A stretch of DNA of 64,000 bases from Streptomyces sp. M41(2017). Lineage in GTDB: Bacteria > Actinomycetota > Actinomycetes > Streptomycetales > Streptomycetaceae. The notes under the pieces were generated by a model. It was not told where the DNA came from. It saw nothing but the letters and a program-made list of their open reading frames with translations, and did not search any database. A program made the translations under genes and the position numbers. This document shows positions 42,975 through 51,412 of the stretch, piece by piece (within the stretch, counting starts at the first letter, position 1; each line of letters opens with the position of its first letter). Location of the stretch: contig NZ_MWFK01000002.1 in NCBI RefSeq assembly GCF_002078175.1, forward strand, positions 248,001 through 312,000, written 5' to 3'.

Positions 42975-43307
42975 GTGCTTCAGATCCAGTTGGGCCCGGA
43001 ACGGCCCGCAGCGCCGGACGACAGTCTCCGCCGGTCGACGATCGGGTGGCGTCTGGGGATGACCGAGGAAGAGGCGTGGCAGGCGGGCCGGGGCATCTGG
43101 AAGTTCAACGCGGACCGCGCGCTCGCCCAGGACGAGGTCCAGATCGTCAACGCCGAGGGCGTCGTGCTCGCCGTTGCCACGATCACCGGGATCAGCAAGC
43201 ACCACGGTCGGTATGCCCTGGAGGGCGAGCTCCGGCGCGGGGATTCCCGGGTCGGGAAGTCCACCACCACCCCTCACCGGTCCCGTAATTCAGTCGCCTA
43301 CTTCTGA
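42975..43307 (+). CDS. hypothetical protein
   Basis: A 110-residue soluble protein. The middle reads GMTEEEAWQAGRGIWKFNAD and DEVQIVNAEGVVLAVATITG; the end is TTPHRSRNSVAYF. The pattern (a Trp-containing helix, then a small beta barrel, ending SRN.VAYF) may be PUA/ASCH-like but this is weak. GTG 42975 follows GAGGAG. The palindromic operators lie just upstream. Confidence 0.6.
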   Translation: MLQIQLGPERPAAPDDSLRRSTIGWRLGMTEEEAWQAGRGIWKFNADRALAQDEVQIVNAEGVVLAVATITGISKHHGRYALEGELRRGDSRVGKSTTTPHRSRNSVAYF

Positions 43308-43345
43308 ACCGTTCTGGTGTCTGCCCTCGGGCCTGAAGGAGCTTC

Positions 43346-44332
43346 ATGGACCTGCGTCCCATCCCCCGCGACCCGCACGCCTTTCAGCAGCCCGTCACCG
43401 GCGAGGACATCCAGAACATCGCCCGGCGCGCCTTCGGGGACGCCGCACACGTCGCCGCCGCGGTGGAGCTCGGTGGCGGCATGTACAACACCACCTACCG
43501 GATCACCCTCGACGGCGTGGATGAACCCGTCATCCTGCGCGTAGCCCCGGCTCCTGAGCGTCAGTTCGCGTCCGAGCACGAGCTGATGCGCAACGAGTAC
43601 GCTTCCGTGCCCTACCTCGGGGCCCTCGCGAGTCTCCTGCCGCGGGTTGTGTTCGCCGACTGGTCGCAGGAGATCGCCGGACGGGACTGGATGGTGCAGA
43701 GCCACCTGCGCGGCGTACCGGCACCTGAGCGGCTCGGCGCCTACTCCCGGGACCTGTGGCCGGGGTTCTTCGCGCAGCTCGGCGAGATCGCTGGCCGGGT
43801 TCATGCCGTCCGCGGCCCGCACTTCGGGCCGGTCGCCGGTGCAGGACATCCCACCTGGAGCGCCGCGGTCGTCGCCTCCCTCACCGCCATCGCCGACGAC
43901 GTCAGCAGCGTCGGGCTGGACTCCGCCGACCTGCACAAAGTCGCCGACATCGCCAGCGAGCACCGGGAGGTGCTGAATGAGATCACCGAGCCGTGTCTGC
44001 TCACCGGTGACCTCTGGACCGTCAACGCCATGCTCGACCCGCACTCCCCCGAGCCACTGATCACCGGCGTCCTCGACCTGGACCGCACGCTCTTCGGCGA
44101 TCCGTACGCCGACTGGACCATCCGCATGGCCACGGCCAAGCAGGACGAACGCACCGCGTTTTGGGACACTTACGGGCCTCGCGACCACTCCCCCGCCGCA
44201 ACCTGGCGTGACCTGATCTACGAAGCCCGACATCTGGGCGCGATCCGGTTGGAGCGTCACCGCCTGCGCAACGCCGACGGCGTCCGCGACACCTACCAGT
44301 CCCTCGCTGCCGTCCTCGCAGAGCTGACCTGA
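43346..44332 (+). CDS. APH-family phosphotransferase
   Basis: A 328-residue protein kinase-like aminoglycoside phosphotransferase family member. The catalytic loop is LLTGDLWTVNAML (about 219-231), with Thr in place of the usual His before Gly-Asp, and the metal-binding block ITGVLDLDRTLFGDPYADW (about 240-258). Substrates of this superfamily include antibiotics, choline and homoserine; none is implied. ATG 43346 follows AAGGAG. It is convergent with the biosynthetic operon, 3 bases apart. Confidence 0.8.
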   Translation: MDLRPIPRDPHAFQQPVTGEDIQNIARRAFGDAAHVAAAVELGGGMYNTTYRITLDGVDEPVILRVAPAPERQFASEHELMRNEYASVPYLGALASLLPRVVFADWSQEIAGRDWMVQSHLRGVPAPERLGAYSRDLWPGFFAQLGEIAGRVHAVRGPHFGPVAGAGHPTWSAAVVASLTAIADDVSSVGLDSADLHKVADIASEHREVLNEITEPCLLTGDLWTVNAMLDPHSPEPLITGVLDLDRTLFGDPYADWTIRMATAKQDERTAFWDTYGPRDHSPAATWRDLIYEARHLGAIRLERHRLRNADGVRDTYQSLAAVLAELT

Positions 44333-44335
44333 GCC

Positions 44336-45130
44336 TCAACGGACCGCTGTGACGGCAATCCGGCGCAGCAGGTGCGCGGTGGGCAGTCGGCGTCGGGCCT
44401 CGCCCTGGAGTCCGGCCAGAGCGGTCTCCCTCTCGCTGGGGACGGCGAGCGCGTGACGGTAGATCTCCTGGTAGGCGGTGTCCCAGGCCGGATCGTCGAC
44501 CGTGCAGATCTCGGTGAAGCCCGTGGCGCGCAGCACGCTGTGCCAGTCGGTGTGACGGTGGCGTCCTGGGAGGCGCTCGTCGCCGGGGATGCGTGGCTGC
44601 CAGCCGGTGAGGACCAGGCGGCCACCGGGCCTGAGGATCCGCCGCGCCTCCCGGGCGGCTGTCGTGCGGTCCGGTACGTACTGCAGGGCGTCCAGCGACA
44701 CGGCGCGGTCGACGCTCTCGTCGGGCAGCGGCAGGCTCACGAGGTCGGCGACGCTGAAGACGGCTGGGACGGGCAGGTGCGCGGCGCGGTGTCGGGCTGC
44801 GGTGATGGCGACGGCGGAGAAGTCGATGCCGGTCAGGGCCGCGCGTGCGCGGCCGGCGAGCCACAGGCCCGGCCCGCCTGGGCCACACCCCAGGTCGGCC
44901 AGCATCTGCCCGTCCTTGAGATGGAGTTGTGCGCTGATGTGGTGGAGCAGGCTCGTACACAGGAAGGAGAAGGGGCCGAGGCCTGGGGGCAGGTGGGGGT
45001 CGACGCGGTGTACGAGCTGGCTGAACGCGTTGTCGGCTTGCTCGCGTGCGAAGAGCCGGTCGAACTCCTGCGCGCTGGTGACCTGATGGCTGCGAGTAGC
45101 GGGCTCGGGCCTGTCGGAGGACGTCGTCAT
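44336..45130 (-). CDS. class I SAM-dependent methyltransferase
   Basis: A 264-residue cytoplasmic methyltransferase with motif I LADLGCGPGGPGLWLA (about 78-93), an acidic residue after strand 2 (LTGIDFSAVAI) and the strand-4 region VDRAVSLDALQYVPD. It ends a six-gene minus-strand operon; its ATG overlaps the stop of the ATP-grasp gene (ATGA). In context it probably methylates the pathway product or a building block; O- versus N-methylation cannot be told. Confidence 0.85.
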   Translation of the reverse strand: MTTSSDRPEPATRSHQVTSAQEFDRLFAREQADNAFSQLVHRVDPHLPPGLGPFSFLCTSLLHHISAQLHLKDGQMLADLGCGPGGPGLWLAGRARAALTGIDFSAVAITAARHRAAHLPVPAVFSVADLVSLPLPDESVDRAVSLDALQYVPDRTTAAREARRILRPGGRLVLTGWQPRIPGDERLPGRHRHTDWHSVLRATGFTEICTVDDPAWDTAYQEIYRHALAVPSERETALAGLQGEARRRLPTAHLLRRIAVTAVR

Positions 45131-46374
45131 GACACCTCTTCCTCATCGAGGGTGACGGTGATCCGTTTCAGCAGCTGCTCGGCGTGGCTGTCGACGGCGC
45201 GCGGGTGATCGCCGGTCACGATGACGTGGCCCAGACGGCCACGGTTGGACGTGGGCGGTCCGACCCGGGCGCCCGGTGCCGTACGGATGGTGGCGGCCGG
45301 GACGGCGGGGCTCAGCTCGGGCAGCCCGGTGATGGAGAGCAGCCGGCCGGGATGGGGCGCCGTCAGGAATCGGACGGTGGCGTAGCCGCTGGAGTCGGGG
45401 ATCGCGGTGACGGGCCGGCCGAGGGCGATGTCCCACAGGGTGCGCCAGGGGTCGATGCCGAGGGCGTGCTGGAGGAGGACGCCGATGTGTCCGGCGCCGA
45501 TGCGGGCGCCGACCTCGATGACGGTCGCGCGGCCGCCGGGGGTGACGATGAGTTCGGTGTGGGTGGCGCCGTTGCGGACGCCGACGGCGGCGATGGCCCG
45601 GCCGGCCTGTTCGAGGAGCGCGCGTTCGGCCGCGGGCGGGAGATGGGCGGGCAGGCTGTGGCCGAGTTCCACGCGGTGGCGGCCGCGGCTGGTGTGCTTG
45701 CGGGTGATGCACAGGTGGGTGGTGTGGCCGGCCTGGGTGAAGGACTCGACGCTGAACTCCTGGCCGGGGATGTGGTCTTGAACCAAGACGCGTCCGTCGC
45801 GTGGCAGCCCGTACATCACCGCGGCCGCGCGGGCGCAGTGCCAGGCCTGCTGGAGTTCTTCCGGGTTCGTGGCGACGGTGACGCCGGAGGAGCCGGCGCC
45901 GTCGGCCGGTTTGACGACGCAGGGCAAGACGACATGCCCGGCCGCCAGCAGTGCCTGCAGTTCGTCGCCGCTGCGGACGGTCATCGTCCGCGGGCTGGTG
46001 ACCCCGGCGCCCTCGAACGCGGCCGCCATGACCGCCTTGTTGCGGGACGCGCCGGCCCGTTCGGGATCGTTGCCCGGCAGGGCGAGGTCGCCGCAGCAGC
46101 GGGCGGCCAGGTCGGTGAGGTACTCGTTGACGGTCAGCAGGGCCCGGGCGCCGATCCGCCGGCCGTAGGCAGTGATGTCCGCACGGGCCCGGGCGGGTTG
46201 GCTCAAGTCGGTGACCAGCGTGCCCGCCAGGAGCTCACGCAGCTCGGCCGGGTAGGCGGCGCGGGTAGCCGCGTCGGTGACGGCGTGCACCGCGAGCCCG
46301 GAGACGGCCGCGGCCCGGGCCAGTTCCCAGGACTCGGGGCCGGCCGCCTCCAGCAGCAGGACCGGCACGCTCAC
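45127..46374 (-). CDS. ATP-grasp ligase
   Basis: A 415-residue ATP-grasp enzyme of the carboxylate-amine ligase type. The glycine-rich ATP loop is VVKPADGAGSSGVTV (153-167) and the metal-binding block IEVGARIGAGHIGV (286-299), with Glu287 and Arg291; a C-terminal domain follows. It would activate a carboxylate as acyl phosphate and join it to an amine. GTG 46374 overlaps the amidinotransferase stop (GTGA). It is the second ligase of the operon after the PGM1-like enzyme. Confidence 0.85.
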   Translation of the reverse strand: MSVPVLLLEAAGPESWELARAAAVSGLAVHAVTDAATRAAYPAELRELLAGTLVTDLSQPARARADITAYGRRIGARALLTVNEYLTDLAARCCGDLALPGNDPERAGASRNKAVMAAAFEGAGVTSPRTMTVRSGDELQALLAAGHVVLPCVVKPADGAGSSGVTVATNPEELQQAWHCARAAAVMYGLPRDGRVLVQDHIPGQEFSVESFTQAGHTTHLCITRKHTSRGRHRVELGHSLPAHLPPAAERALLEQAGRAIAAVGVRNGATHTELIVTPGGRATVIEVGARIGAGHIGVLLQHALGIDPWRTLWDIALGRPVTAIPDSSGYATVRFLTAPHPGRLLSITGLPELSPAVPAATIRTAPGARVGPPTSNRGRLGHVIVTGDHPRAVDSHAEQLLKRITVTLDEEEVS

Positions 46375-47510
46375 CGGTAGTCCTCGGCGCCGCCGGAGCG
46401 GCGGGTGTCGAGAGTGAAGCAGTGGAAGCCGCCGCCGAAGAGCCGGCGGTGTCGGTGCTGGACGGGGATCACGGTGAATCCCTCGGCCTCCAGGGTCTTG
46501 ATCAGGCCGGAGCAGTCGGCGTTGACCAGGACGCGGTCTTCGTCCAGGGACAGGACGTTGATGTCGATGTAGGGGCTGGTGAGGAGGAGATCGGTGTCGT
46601 TGTAGGCGGGGAAGCTGCCGGGGTCCGGCTCGGGCGGGACGATGAACTTCCAGGTGCGGAAGGCCTCCGGGATCAGGTCGCGCAGACCTGCGTGCCGGGC
46701 GAGGAACACGCCGGGCCTGAGGGCCAGGAGCATGGAGTCGATGTGGTTGTCGGCCATGCGCCACACCCGGTGCACACGGAAGCGGCCCTGCAGCTGTCGC
46801 TCCAGCCAGTCGGCGCCGGTGCGGTGGTTGTCCTGGGCGATGTTGACGATGAGGTCCTGGCCCAGGCGCAGGACCTGGGCGCCGTCGAGCATCATCTCGA
46901 TGCCGACGTCGTAGGGGCTGGGCTGAGGGTCGGTGACCGGTTCGGTGGGGCCGCCGAGGGTGGTGGCCGCGTCGCGGGCGTAGCTGAGGTCGAAGGAGGT
47001 GTCGGTGAGGGTGGGGCGGGGCATCGTCGACCAGCGGGCGCCGGCGTCGAAGTAGCGGCGGAAGATGGGGGCGAGGAGGCGGGTCTCCAGGTAGCGGCTG
47101 CGGATCGCGGGGGCCGTCTCGATGATCTCGTCGCCGAGGATGAGGGTGTTGTCGCGGATGTTCAGGGCTGGGGTGGGTGCGGCTTGCCAGCCCAGGCCGG
47201 CGATCGCCGCGGCGTCGGCCGGTAGTGGCAGTGGCCTGTGCACGGTGATGCCGAGGGAGGCGATCAGCGTGGCGAGGGCTTCGACGTCCTCGTGGAGTTC
47301 GTCGGTGTAGCTGCGGCTGATCTTCCACTGCTGGGCCTGTCCGGTGCCGCGGGCGGCGAGGCGGGGGTAGGCCCAGTCGGATCGGTAGCCGTCCAGAGCT
47401 TCGTGGAAGAACAGCTCGAAGGTCAGGTCGCGGTCGTGTCCGAGGTAGTTCTCGGCGGACCCGACGATGATCTCGCTCAGCGGGGTGAAGTCGTCGTGGC
47501 TGTTCAGCAT
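46371..47510 (-). CDS. glycine amidinotransferase-like enzyme
   Basis: A 379-residue member of the arginine:glycine amidinotransferase family (human AGAT, StrB1 of streptomycin). The catalytic triad is visible: Asp209 in MMLDGAQVLRLG, His256 in DNHIDSM and Cys364 in GGGFHCFTLD. These transfer the amidino group of arginine to an amine, making a guanidino compound plus ornithine. The acceptor is unknown. ATG 47510 follows GAGGAG. This enzyme predicts a guanidino group in the product of the operon. Confidence 0.88.
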   Translation of the reverse strand: MLNSHDDFTPLSEIIVGSAENYLGHDRDLTFELFFHEALDGYRSDWAYPRLAARGTGQAQQWKISRSYTDELHEDVEALATLIASLGITVHRPLPLPADAAAIAGLGWQAAPTPALNIRDNTLILGDEIIETAPAIRSRYLETRLLAPIFRRYFDAGARWSTMPRPTLTDTSFDLSYARDAATTLGGPTEPVTDPQPSPYDVGIEMMLDGAQVLRLGQDLIVNIAQDNHRTGADWLERQLQGRFRVHRVWRMADNHIDSMLLALRPGVFLARHAGLRDLIPEAFRTWKFIVPPEPDPGSFPAYNDTDLLLTSPYIDINVLSLDEDRVLVNADCSGLIKTLEAEGFTVIPVQHRHRRLFGGGFHCFTLDTRRSGGAEDYR

Positions 47511-47533
47511 GGGGCGCTCCTCGGATCGTCTGG

Positions 47534-48508
47534 TCAGGCGCTGGTGCGGCCTGTGGCCGCGGGGAGGGCAAGCTGCTGGCTGGTGACGGCGCGGCCGTGG
47601 CGGGCGTGGACGGCGATGTGGTCGGGGCCGATCCGCAGGGTGCGCTGTTCGCTCCAGCCGGCGTATCGGTACTCGCCGTCCGTGACGTGTGCGAGGGCGA
47701 AGGTGCGCTCCCCTGCCTGGAGGCGGAGTCGCCCGTCGCGCCGGGTTACCTGTACCGGCACGGCCGGACCGGTCAGCGGGGTGTCGGCGGCGAAGTCCAG
47801 GAAGCCCGACGGCAGGGTGATGGTGGCCGGGAGCCGGTCGTGCGCCTGGCGGTCCGGGGTGGGCTGCCGGTTGTAGAGGACGTCGGCGCTGGCGGCGGCG
47901 TCCTGCCAGGTCGGAGGGAAGAGGGCGGCGAGCTCGCGGGTCAGAAGGACGTCGATGACCGCGTGGACGCGGCGGGCGGGACCGGTGTTGCAGACCTGGT
48001 GCTCGCGGGAGAAGTTGCCGTACCAGAACTCGCCGGGCTGCCAGCAGTGCTGGGTGCCGTCGAGGATGAGGGCGGCGTCGGGGTGAGTGACGATCGGGAT
48101 GTGCAGGCGCACCATGCCGCGCTCCAGCGCGTACTTGGGGTCGCAGTGCGGCTGGGAGGCGGCGCCCGGGCCGAGCGCGAGGAGCCGGACGGCGTTCAGC
48201 GGGGCGGGGATCTGGTCGAGGACGGTCTGCAGGTAGGGCATCTGGTGCAGCCAGCGGGTGGCGGTGTAGTCGTCGGGGCCGGGGCCGCCCGGGTCGGTGC
48301 GGGCGGGGTCGCCGCCGGGGCTGTGCAGGGGCAGGACGCGCCAGTCGGTCGGGCTGTCCGGGCCGATGTGCCCGGCCGCGTGGTGGATGCGCTGGCGCTT
48401 CCACTCGTGTCCGGTGACGGCGGCGAGTTCGTGGGCGAGGCGGGCGGCGTCGAATGCCGGGGTGAGGCGAGCTGCGGAGGCGGGCGGCGCCGGGCGGGTG
48501 GTGGTCAT
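47534..48508 (-). CDS. aspartyl/asparaginyl beta-hydroxylase-like dioxygenase
   Basis: A 324-residue Fe(II)/2-oxoglutarate enzyme of the Asp/Arg hydroxylase family. The iron site is His121-Cys-Asp123 (SQPHCDPKYAL) and His170 (NFSREHQVCN); Arg179/180 (GPARRVHAVID) probably binds 2-oxoglutarate. Residues about 205-324 form a C-terminal extension I cannot assign. Relatives beta-hydroxylate amino acids or peptides. It overlaps the upstream ligase stop (ATGA), so it is tightly coupled to it. Confidence 0.82.
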   Translation of the reverse strand: MTTTRPAPPASAARLTPAFDAARLAHELAAVTGHEWKRQRIHHAAGHIGPDSPTDWRVLPLHSPGGDPARTDPGGPGPDDYTATRWLHQMPYLQTVLDQIPAPLNAVRLLALGPGAASQPHCDPKYALERGMVRLHIPIVTHPDAALILDGTQHCWQPGEFWYGNFSREHQVCNTGPARRVHAVIDVLLTRELAALFPPTWQDAAASADVLYNRQPTPDRQAHDRLPATITLPSGFLDFAADTPLTGPAVPVQVTRRDGRLRLQAGERTFALAHVTDGEYRYAGWSEQRTLRIGPDHIAVHARHGRAVTSQQLALPAATGRTSA

Positions 48509-49899
48509 ACGAGGGTGCCTTCCGGGAGGTCCGCCGCCGCGCGGCGGGGGCGGGAGGTGGCGAAGCGGGTGTCGAGGGCGTCGAAGATCGCGGTGTAGTC
48601 GGCGTCGTCGGCGTGGACGGTGGAGTAGGTGAACTGTGCGCCCCGGTGGTCGGGGTGGTGGGCGATGGGCATGGAGACGATCACGCCGGTGCGGGTCGCC
48701 GGGCTGTAGCCGAGGCCGAGCTTGGCCAGGGCCCGGTGGAAGGTGGCGCCGTCGGGGACTGTCCAGTGGGCGGGGACGTGGGCTTCGGTGACCGTGCGGG
48801 CCGGGTCGGTGTGCGCGTGGACGATGTGGTGGGCGAAGACCTCGTAGATGTGCCACGAGCCGGTGATCTGGGCGTTGACCTCGGTGAACAGCACGCTTCC
48901 GTCGGGCCGCACGATCGCATCCGTGCTGAGCCGGCCGCGGTAGCCGATCGCCTGGTACGCGCGGGCCAGGCGTGCGGAGCCGTCCAAGAGCTGCTCGCGT
49001 ACCGTCGGGGTGAGGTCGCGGAGGGGGACACTCTCGTGGCTCAGGTGCCGTTCGGTGTAGCGCAGTTCGCCGGATTCGGTCGGGCGTACTGAGGTGTCGG
49101 TGACGTGCTGCTCGCAGTACACGGTGCGGGCGTCGGGGACGAACGCCTCGATGACGACGGGGAACCGGTCGTCGGCGCTGGCCCACGTCCAGCGTTCGTC
49201 CCAGTAGGCGGCGACCGCCGCCGGGAGGCCGTGCGGGTTCAGGTGGTGCTGGTGGCGGGCGCCCGCGTGCCCGGTGGCGAGCGATCGGTCGGTGACGAGG
49301 AGTTCGTTGCCGACGCCGGCACCGTTGTGGGCCTGCTTGACCACGACCGCCCCGGCGCTCTCCAGCAAGGAGAGTGTTGCGGCGATGGCGTCGCCCGGGT
49401 CCCGGACGGTGGTGCCGGCCGCGATCGGTGCACCGGCGGCGGCCGCGAGGATCCTGAACGTCGCCTTGCTGTTGACGAGTTCGCCGCCGCCCTGGGCGAG
49501 GAAGGCGGCGCCGGGCAGACGCTCGGACACCCCGAGCGCGGCGGCGAACGAGGCGATGGCCGCCGAGGGCCACAGCGCCCACACCTCCTGCACCGCACGC
49601 GTGCCGCCGTTGGCTTCGAGGACCGATCGGACCTGGGTGAGGGTGTCGGGATGGGTGAGGGACTGCGGGTCCAGGAGACGGCCCTCGAAGCGGCCGGGCG
49701 GCGGGACGACCAGGTGCAGTCGGTCCGGATCGGTGCCGGTCAGGCCCGTGACGTAGGTGAGGAAGTCGGGGTCCGGGGGCGCGCTAAGGATGACGAGGTC
49801 GTCGTCGCGGGCGCCCCACAGGGCGCGCTGCGTCCATGCCCGCAGGTCGCGTCGGTTACGGATGGCCGGGTCGATGTGGTTGGCGATGATGATCCTCAA
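48505..49899 (-). CDS. PGM1-like ATP-grasp peptide ligase
   Basis: A 464-residue ligase with a pre-ATP-grasp N-terminal domain (MRIIIANHIDPAIRNRRDLR, to about 140) and ATP-grasp domain: glycine-rich VVVKQAHNGAGVGNELL (185-201) and metal-binding FTEVNAQITGSW (338-349). This architecture is that of PGM1, which couples a guanidinoacetic-type residue to peptides in pheganomycin biosynthesis, and of ketomemicin ligases, from family knowledge. With the amidinotransferase it strongly suggests amide bond formation to a guanidino acid. ATG 49899. Confidence 0.8.
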   Translation of the reverse strand: MRIIIANHIDPAIRNRRDLRAWTQRALWGARDDDLVILSAPPDPDFLTYVTGLTGTDPDRLHLVVPPPGRFEGRLLDPQSLTHPDTLTQVRSVLEANGGTRAVQEVWALWPSAAIASFAAALGVSERLPGAAFLAQGGGELVNSKATFRILAAAAGAPIAAGTTVRDPGDAIAATLSLLESAGAVVVKQAHNGAGVGNELLVTDRSLATGHAGARHQHHLNPHGLPAAVAAYWDERWTWASADDRFPVVIEAFVPDARTVYCEQHVTDTSVRPTESGELRYTERHLSHESVPLRDLTPTVREQLLDGSARLARAYQAIGYRGRLSTDAIVRPDGSVLFTEVNAQITGSWHIYEVFAHHIVHAHTDPARTVTEAHVPAHWTVPDGATFHRALAKLGLGYSPATRTGVIVSMPIAHHPDHRGAQFTYSTVHADDADYTAIFDALDTRFATSRPRRAAADLPEGTLV

Positions 49900-49942
49900 C
49901 GCAGCCTCCTGGGCTGGCAGTACGGCGCGGGCGGGTCAGGGG

Positions 49943-51124
49943 TCAGGGCTGGAGGGACAAGGGCAGGTGGGCGAAGGTGCGCATCGTGGCCGTACGCCGT
50001 CGACGGGCGGGCCCGGCCGGGCGCAGAACCTGCCCGGTGTCGAGCAGGGCTTCGACGAGCGCGGTCAGGACGCGTTGGGCCATGACGGTGCCGAGGCAGG
50101 CGTGGGTGCCCCAGCCGTAGCCGAGGTGCCGGTTGGGTGAGCGGTCCAGGACGAGCGCGTTCGGGGTGGTGAAGGCGTCGGGGTCGCGGTTGGCGGCGGC
50201 GAACAGCACGGTCACCTTCTCGCCGCGGCGCACCGCGACGTCGCCGATCGACAGGTCCACGGCCGCGAGGCGGGTGGTGCCCTGCACGGGCCCGTCGAAG
50301 CGGACCAGTTCATCGACGGCGAGGGGTACGAGCCCCGGCCGTTCGCGCAGCGCGGTGAGGACGTCGGGCCGGCGGGCCAGGGTGTCGAGCAGATTGCCGA
50401 TCGCGGCGGTCAGGGTGCTGTAGCCGCCCTGGAACATCACGCGGGCCGTGTGGATCGCGTAGGCGGCGTGCTCAGGGCCGGCGTTCTCGGTGCCGGCGCG
50501 GACGTGCCCCAGGAGTCCGGTGGGCCGGCCGGTGGTGGTGAACCAGGAGGCGACCAGGTAACTGAGCTGCTGGCGGGCGCGGCGGCCGGGCTCGATCAGG
50601 CCGGGGTCCAGGCCGCCGTCCATGCTCCGCATGATCGTGTCGGACACCTGCACCCACTCCTCGACGGGCGGCGGCGTGACACCGAGGAGGTCGGCGATCG
50701 CGGCCAGCGCGATGGGCTGTGCGAGCTCGCGCATCGCCTCCCACGACGGCTCCCCGGTGAGCGCGGCCAGGCGGGAGGCGGCGCTCTCGAAGGTGCGTTG
50801 CTGGAGGGCGGGCAGGTCTTGCTGGTGCAGGGCGGTCATGAACAGGGAGCGCGCCGGCGCCTGATGGGGCGGGTCGAGGACCTGCACACTCAACGACGCG
50901 TCGGGGACGGTCCGGCCGAGGCGCCGCGGGTCCCGGGCGAACCGTGTGTGGTCGCGAAGCACACGGACGCAGTCGGCGTAGCGGGTGATGAGCCAGCACT
51001 CCATCCCGTCGTGCCAGACCGCTGGGGCCTGTGTGCGCAGCGCGGCGAGCACCGGATACGGGTCGGCGAGGGTGGCAGCGTCCAGCGGGTCGTAGCGCAC
51101 CGGGCGGGCGGGCAGCGTGTCCAC
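49943..51124 (-). CDS. cytochrome P450
   Basis: A 393-residue soluble bacterial P450. I-helix GGYSTLTAAIG (233-243), ExxR Glu272-Arg275 (DELVRF), and the heme-binding loop LGYGWGTHACLG with Cys343. Position 334 has Leu where Phe is usual. It needs ferredoxin partners, which are not in the operon. GTG 51124 follows AAGGAG. First gene of the six-gene operon; likely hydroxylates or couples a pathway intermediate. Confidence 0.9.
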   Translation of the reverse strand: MDTLPARPVRYDPLDAATLADPYPVLAALRTQAPAVWHDGMECWLITRYADCVRVLRDHTRFARDPRRLGRTVPDASLSVQVLDPPHQAPARSLFMTALHQQDLPALQQRTFESAASRLAALTGEPSWEAMRELAQPIALAAIADLLGVTPPPVEEWVQVSDTIMRSMDGGLDPGLIEPGRRARQQLSYLVASWFTTTGRPTGLLGHVRAGTENAGPEHAAYAIHTARVMFQGGYSTLTAAIGNLLDTLARRPDVLTALRERPGLVPLAVDELVRFDGPVQGTTRLAAVDLSIGDVAVRRGEKVTVLFAAANRDPDAFTTPNALVLDRSPNRHLGYGWGTHACLGTVMAQRVLTALVEALLDTGQVLRPAGPARRRRTATMRTFAHLPLSLQP

Positions 51125-51162
51125 GAGGTTCTCCTTCGCGTGGAGAGAGGCGGGGAGGGGGA

Positions 51163-51247
51163 CCGGTCCCGGCCGGCGACGGGGGGCGCCGTGGGCCGGG
51201 ACCGGAGCGGTGGAAGACCGCGGCGCGGATCAGTGGTCGTACGTCAT
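51163..51247 (-). promoter_or_regulatory. candidate attenuation leader: 5-codon ORF plus hairpin
   Basis: On the minus strand GGGAGGGGG precedes ATG at 51247, and the frame reads Met-Thr-Tyr-Asp-His-stop (51230-51247). It is followed by a perfect 12-bp GC-rich stem (51194-51205 with 51163-51174, 19-nt loop) and then the P450 start. A strong binding site on a tiny ORF before a hairpin is the layout of a translation-coupled leader. The tiny ORF might instead be chance or encode a short peptide substrate. Confidence 0.5.
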
Positions 51248-51412
51248 GACGAACCCCCTCCCATCTGGACGAAGTCGGGCCGCCGTGGAGGGCGACGAGA
51301 AGAGAATGGGCTCAACTGTTCGATGGCGTCGACCGGTTGGAGGGGGTCCCGTGGGGGTCCCGCTCCCGCGAAACGGTGACGGCCCATATGCGCTCGGTGA
51401 TTGGATGGAGCT

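Noticed and set aside
46371..48404. Long upstream extension of the amidinotransferase frame
   Set aside because: The extension is Arg/Pro-rich antisense-like sequence overlapping the hydroxylase gene; ATG 47510 with GAGGAG is the real start.
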